Source: Nocardia rhizosphaerihabitans (GTDB lineage Bacteria; Actinomycetota; Actinomycetes; Mycobacteriales; Mycobacteriaceae). Taken from it: DNA of 64,000 bases. Numbering within the stretch: the stretch's first letter is position 1; the number at the start of each line of letters is the position of its first letter. The notes beneath the pieces were generated by a model, which saw only the letters and a list, made by a program, of their open reading frames with translations, did no database searches and had not been told where the DNA came from. A program made the translations under genes and the position numbers. The stretch spans positions 886,422-950,421 of the forward strand of contig NZ_BMNE01000003.1 in the NCBI RefSeq assembly GCF_014646295.1. The letters are read 5' to 3'. Positions 60,285 to 64,000 of this stretch are shown piece after piece.

Positions 60285-62081
60285 TTACTCCCCGGTGAGT
60301 GTCTGGGTGGGCGAGTGGAGTTTCTCCAGCGTCTTGCCGTTGCCGAGGTACATGTGCACGCCGCACGGCAGGCAGGGATCGAAACTGCGCACGGTGCGCA
60401 TGATGTCGATGCCCTTGAAATTCTCGCGGTCGTTCTCCTCGAAGATCGGCTGGCCCTGCACCGCGTCCTCGTACGGACCCGGCGTGCCGAAACTGTCGCG
60501 GGGGTTGGCATTCCACGGCGTCGGCGGATACGGGTGGTAGTTGGCGATCTTGCCGTCCCTGATCACCATGTGATGGGACAGCACACCGCGTACCGCCTCG
60601 GTGAACCCGCAGCCGATGCCCTCCTCCGGCACCTCGAAGTGCTCCCACGTCTTGGTCCGCCCCGCTCTGATCTCCGCGAGCGCCCTTTCCGCGAAGTGCA
60701 GCGCACTGGCCGCGGCGTAGGCCTGGAAGTAGGTGCGGGCGCGATTGCGTTCGATGGTGTTGCTGCCGAACGTGGGGATCGTCCATTCGAAGCTGACCGG
60801 GCCCTTCAACGCGGTCTTCGGCAGGTTGATCTGCACACTGTGCCCGGTCGACTTCACGTAGCCGATGTCGACGAGTCCGGCCAGCGCCGTCGACCACAGC
60901 CGGGCCAACGGGCCGCCGCCGGTGTCGAGCGCGAGATGGTCGGTGCCGTCGAACCAGCGCGGCGACATCACCCAGCTGTACTTGTCGTCCATGTCGCGCT
61001 TCTGCGGCTTGGGGTTGGTGTGCTGGTTCCAGGGGTGACGCCGGTCGATCGCATTGCCGAGCGGGTCGGTCTTCACGAACATCTCCTGGTCGGTCCAGTC
61101 GTCGTAATACGAACTGCCCAACAGGATTCGGATGCCGAGATTGATATCGACCAGGGAAGTGGTCACCAGTTTTCCGTCGACGACCACCCCGGGCGTGACG
61201 AACATCCGCCTGCCCCACTCTTCCATGTCCTTGTACTCGAAATTGCACACCTCCGGGTCCTGGAACGAGCCCCAGCAACCCAGCAGCGTGCGCCGCAATC
61301 CGACCTGTTCGTAGCCGGGAAGCGCCTCGTAGAAGAAGTCGAAGAGGTCGTCGTGCATCGGCACGACCTTCTTCATGAATTCGACGTAGCGCATCAGGCG
61401 CGTCATGTAGTCGGTCATCAGCTGGATCGTCGCGACGGTTCCCACACCGCCCGGATACAGCGTCGACGGGTGCACGTGCCTGCCCTCCATCAGGCAGAAC
61501 ATCTCGCGGGTGTAGCGGCTGACCTGCAGCGCTTCCCGGTAGAACTCGCCGGTGAACGGATTGAGCGCGCGCATGATGTCGGCGACGGTGCGATAACCGT
61601 GCTCGGCCGAATGCGGTGCCGGAGTCTTCTCCGCCTGGGCGAGCACACCGGGGTTGGTCTCGGCGACCATCTTCTCGCAGAAATCCACGCCGACCAGATT
61701 CTCCTGGAAGATGTTGTGGTCGAACATGTATTCCGCGGCCTCACCGAGATTGACGATCCACTCGCCCAGGTGCGGCGGTTTCACCCCGTAGGCCATGTTC
61801 TGGGTGTAGCACGAACAGGTGGCGTGATTGTCGCCGCAGATACCGCAGATGCGGCTGGTGATGAAATGCGCGTCGCGGGGATCCTTGCCTCGCATGAAGA
61901 TCGAGTAGCCGCGGAAAATGGACGAGGTGCTGTGACACTCGACCACTTCACGATTCTCGAAATCGATCTTGGTATAGATTCCCAGGCTGCCGACGATGCG
62001 GGTGATCGGGTCCCAGGCCATTTCGACGAGGCTGTCGGGATCGATCCTCTTGTGTGACGGCTCGGGGATGATGGCAGTCAT
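60285..62081 (-). CDS. hhyL: [NiFe]-hydrogenase large subunit, group 1h
   Basis: A 598-aa catalytic subunit. The L1 motif RICGICGDNH (C79, C82) and L2 motif DPCLPCGVH (C570, C573) supply the four Cys ligands of the Ni-Fe(CN)2CO site. A 22-residue tail after H576 should be cut by the maturation protease. RGYSIFMRGKDPRDAHF and WLFGATVH-type partners fit the actinobacterial high-affinity class, which oxidises atmospheric H2. Starts 12 bases after hhyS; ends 5 bases before the NifU/Rieske gene. Confidence 0.96.
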   Translation of the reverse strand: MTAIIPEPSHKRIDPDSLVEMAWDPITRIVGSLGIYTKIDFENREVVECHSTSSIFRGYSIFMRGKDPRDAHFITSRICGICGDNHATCSCYTQNMAYGVKPPHLGEWIVNLGEAAEYMFDHNIFQENLVGVDFCEKMVAETNPGVLAQAEKTPAPHSAEHGYRTVADIMRALNPFTGEFYREALQVSRYTREMFCLMEGRHVHPSTLYPGGVGTVATIQLMTDYMTRLMRYVEFMKKVVPMHDDLFDFFYEALPGYEQVGLRRTLLGCWGSFQDPEVCNFEYKDMEEWGRRMFVTPGVVVDGKLVTTSLVDINLGIRILLGSSYYDDWTDQEMFVKTDPLGNAIDRRHPWNQHTNPKPQKRDMDDKYSWVMSPRWFDGTDHLALDTGGGPLARLWSTALAGLVDIGYVKSTGHSVQINLPKTALKGPVSFEWTIPTFGSNTIERNRARTYFQAYAAASALHFAERALAEIRAGRTKTWEHFEVPEEGIGCGFTEAVRGVLSHHMVIRDGKIANYHPYPPTPWNANPRDSFGTPGPYEDAVQGQPIFEENDRENFKGIDIMRTVRSFDPCLPCGVHMYLGNGKTLEKLHSPTQTLTGE

Positions 62082-62093
62082 TCCAATCGCCTC

Positions 62094-63161
62094 CTACCAG
62101 GTGCGGGTGGCGCCGGATTCCAGCTTCTCGCCCTTGTGCCGCCAACGCGGCTCCTTGTCCACCGTTCGTCCGGTGATGTGGCGCAGGCTGCGGATCACCG
62201 ACCCGTACAGCCCTGACGCCGTCGCGGAGATCTTCCCGCCGGGTGGCTCGTCCATGAACGGCATGAATTTGTCCGGGAATCCCGGCATGGTGCAGCCGAT
62301 GCAGATGCCGCCCACATTCGGGCAGCCACCGACGCCGTTGATCCAGCCCCGCTTGGGGACGTTGCATTTGACCACCGGGCCCCAACATCCCAGTTTCACA
62401 ATGCATTTCGGGGAGCCGTACTCGTCGGCGAAGTCGCCTTCCTCGTAGTAGCCTGCCCGATCACAGCCTTCGTGGACGGTGGCGCCGAACAACCATTTCG
62501 GGCGCAGCGCCTCGTCGAGCGGGATCATCGGCGCCTGTCCGGTCGCCATGTAGAGCAGGTAGGTCAGTGTTTCGGACATGTTGTCCGGGTGGACCGGGCA
62601 ACCGGGTACGCACACGATCGGGATTCCGGCTTTGGATTTCCAGTCCCAGCCGAGGTAGTCCGGCACACCCATCGCACCGGTGGGGTTACCCGCCATGGCG
62701 TGGATGCCACCGTAGGTGGCACAGGTACCGACCGCGACCACCGCGGTGGCCTTCGGGGCCAGCCGATCGAGCCACTCACTGGTCGTCATCGGCTGACCGG
62801 TGGCGGGATTGTTGCCGAAGCCACACCAGTAGCCCTCGTCGTGGAGTTGTTCGTTCGGAATGGAGCCTTCCACGACGAGCACGAACGGCTCGAGTTCCCC
62901 GCGGTCGGCTTTGAAGAACCATTCGAGGAAATCGTCGGCGCCGCCGGCGGGACCGCATTCGAAATCGATCAACGGCCAGTGCACCGCGATCTGCGGGAGC
63001 CCGGGAAGCGCGCCGAGGGCGATCTCCTCGATACTGGGCTGTGTCGCGGCTGTCAGCGCGACCGAATCACCGTCACAACCGAGGCCTGCGTTGATCCACA
63101 GAACGTGGATCAGGGCCTGTTCTGCTTTGATTGCTTCCTGGGTGGGCATGGGCTGTGCCAC
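62094..63161 (-). CDS. hhyS: [NiFe]-hydrogenase small subunit, group 1h
   Basis: A 355-aa Fe-S subunit without the Tat leader seen in group 1 membrane enzymes, so the enzyme is probably cytoplasm-facing. The proximal cluster motif, normally CTGC, is GCDGD: C29 then Asp32 at the fourth ligand, with GTCATYGG and CVPGCPVHPDN giving the others. Medial and distal ligands are in the last 100 residues (EGCDRAGYYEEG, GVGGCPNVGGICIGC). Cys3Asp ligation of this cluster was established in the Ralstonia actinobacterial-type enzyme. GTG start at 63161 (weak SD AGAAAG). Confidence 0.96.
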   Translation of the reverse strand: MAQPMPTQEAIKAEQALIHVLWINAGLGCDGDSVALTAATQPSIEEIALGALPGLPQIAVHWPLIDFECGPAGGADDFLEWFFKADRGELEPFVLVVEGSIPNEQLHDEGYWCGFGNNPATGQPMTTSEWLDRLAPKATAVVAVGTCATYGGIHAMAGNPTGAMGVPDYLGWDWKSKAGIPIVCVPGCPVHPDNMSETLTYLLYMATGQAPMIPLDEALRPKWLFGATVHEGCDRAGYYEEGDFADEYGSPKCIVKLGCWGPVVKCNVPKRGWINGVGGCPNVGGICIGCTMPGFPDKFMPFMDEPPGGKISATASGLYGSVIRSLRHITGRTVDKEPRWRHKGEKLESGATRTW

Positions 63162-63199
63162 TTTCTGAAGCGGGTAATCGCAGGCTTACGGGAGCCTAC

Positions 63200-63219
63200 G
63201 ACGTGATCCTGATCACGTC
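63200..63219. promoter_or_regulatory. CRP/GlxR-like palindrome upstream of hhyS
   Basis: GACGTGATC-CT-GATCACGTC is a perfect 9-base inverted repeat with a 2-base spacer. It contains GTGATC-NN-GATCAC, the core of the CRP consensus, with both outer positions C/G rather than T/A. It lies between hypB and hhyS, 39 bases upstream of the GTG. A small AGGCT/AGCCT hairpin follows (63182-63197). Control by a cAMP-CRP/GlxR protein is inferred. Confidence 0.75.
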
Positions 63220-63222
63220 AGT

Positions 63223-64000
63223 CTATGTCGCCGGTGAGTGATCATCAATAGTTGCTGAGCGCTGCAGCCGGAGCCAGTCGAACCACTGCGCCATACCGTC
63301 ACCGCTGGTCACCGACAGTGGCAGGACCTGCGCGTGCGGGTTGATCACAGTCGCGTACTCCCGGCATTTATCCAGGTCGAAGTCGACATAGGGCAGCAGG
63401 TCGATCTTGTTGACGAGGACCAGGGACGCCGCGGCGAACATGTGCGGATACTTCAGCGGCTTGTCGGTGCCCTCGGTCACCGAGATAACCACGACTTTGC
63501 CGCGCTCGCCGAGGTCGAACAATGCCGGGCATACCAGGTTGCCGACGTTCTCGACGAACAGCAGCGTGCCGGGCTCGGGGTCCAGTGACTCGAGCGCACG
63601 GAAGGTCATGTCGGCGTCGAGGTGACAGCCGGCGCCGGTATTGATCTGCACGACCCGGCAGCCCGTCGCCCCGATCCGCTCGGCGTCGAGCAAGGTCGCC
63701 TGGTCGCCCTCGATCACCGCGATCGGCTGCTCGGTGAACTCGCGGATCGTGCGTTCGAGCAGCGTGGTCTTGCCCGCACCGGGTGAGCTGGTCATGTTCA
63801 GCGCCAGGATGTCGCGGGCGGCGAGCCAGTCACGGTTGCGCTGGGCCAATAGGTCGTTCTTGGCCAGGACCTTCTGTTCGAGGGTGATGGTCTCGGTCAC
63901 CGGCAGGTGTACGTGATCGCCGCCGTGACCATGGCTGTGCCGGTGCGGCTCGTGCTCGTGCTCGTGCTCGTACTCGTGCTCGTGCGGGAGGGTGATCACC
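63223..64000 (-). CDS. hypB: Hydrogenase nickel-incorporation GTPase HypB (5-prime end outside window)
   Basis: At least 258 residues of HypB, running off the right edge. A His-rich N-terminal stretch (alternating His/Glu/Gly, metal-storing) precedes the G domain: P-loop SSPGAGKTT, GDQATLLDAERI, FVENVGNLVCPALFDLGE and NKIDLLPYVDFD. HypB with HypA inserts nickel into the large subunit. The GTG at 63999 is only the edge of the window; the expected MCxxCGC N-terminus lies beyond. hypA is probably upstream outside the window. Confidence 0.93.
   Translation of the reverse strand, partial: VITLPHEHEYEHEHEHEPHRHSHGHGGDHVHLPVTETITLEQKVLAKNDLLAQRNRDWLAARDILALNMTSSPGAGKTTLLERTIREFTEQPIAVIEGDQATLLDAERIGATGCRVVQINTGAGCHLDADMTFRALESLDPEPGTLLFVENVGNLVCPALFDLGERGKVVVISVTEGTDKPLKYPHMFAAASLVLVNKIDLLPYVDFDLDKCREYATVINPHAQVLPLSVTSGDGMAQWFDWLRLQRSATIDDHSPAT

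Noticed and set aside
59350..61278. A 642-codon open frame covering the NifU/Rieske gene and extending into hhyL
   Set aside because: The first 333 codons are the out-of-frame shadow of hhyL. The real gene starts at ATG 60279, preceded by GGAG, just after the hhyL stop.
1..64000. CRISPR arrays, tRNA or rRNA genes, IS elements, prophage
   Set aside because: No regularly spaced direct repeats, no cloverleaf-like sequence, no transposase or integrase, and no phage structural gene was recognised on either strand.

Overview
This is a high-GC actinobacterial chromosome segment, most likely from Nocardia or a close relative in the Mycobacteriales. The evidence is the LmeA/DUF2993 protein, many TetR/IclR/PadR/MarR regulators, GTG and TTG starts, abundant FMO, P450, SDR and acyl-CoA-type redox genes, and an actinobacterial (group 1h) [NiFe]-hydrogenase locus. 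No rRNA, tRNA, CRISPR array, phage or insertion sequence was recognised.

Left part (0.1-11.6 kb): a DszA/DszC-like flavin pair (organosulfur or similar), an AmpG/RhtX-like MFS exporter or importer, a glutathionyl-hydroquinone-reductase-like GST, an SDR-DUF2867 fusion, a rifampin phosphotransferase (Rph), envelope proteins including an LmeA-like lipid-binding protein, and an SMR guanidinium exporter preceded by a clear guanidine-III riboswitch.

Catabolic islands (11.6-22 kb): six tightly packed minus-strand genes (FMO, old yellow enzyme, SDR, acetoacetate-decarboxylase-like, metallo-beta-lactamase fold, P450) diverge from a TetR gene across tandem CTACA-n5-TGTAG operators. They read like a complete uncharacterised ring-degradation pathway. 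An IclR gene diverges from an SDR and a DapB-like dehydrogenase.

Middle (22-41 kb): a wrecked DUF1254/DUF1214 pseudogene, a fatty-acid desaturase, membrane proteins, an amphi-Trp protein, an arylsulfatase divergent from its formylglycine-generating enzyme, a DoxX-like protein plus VanY-like peptidase next to a VanRS-like two-component system, a DUF305/LVIVD secreted pair, and a PadR-controlled SnoaL/SGNH pair.

Accessory and decaying stretch (41-50 kb): small secreted peptides, including one with a complete LDL-receptor class A domain, VOC proteins, a MarR regulator with two perfect operators, an SDR pseudogene with a lost start codon and internal deletion, an amidase remnant, a catalase-fold protein, an OmpA-like lipoprotein and a Nudix protein.

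Right end (50.3-64 kb): one long minus-strand hydrogenase operon, read right to left: hypB (cut by the window edge), hhyS, hhyL, NifU/Rieske-like protein, DUF5947, DUF6084, a 444-aa unknown, a 39-aa DUF6893-type peptide, maturation protease, hypC, hypF, second hypC, hypD, hypE, DUF6390. The small subunit has Asp where the proximal cluster normally has a Cys, the hallmark of oxygen-insensitive, high-affinity atmospheric-H2-oxidising enzymes. A CRP/GlxR-like palindrome lies just upstream of hhyS.
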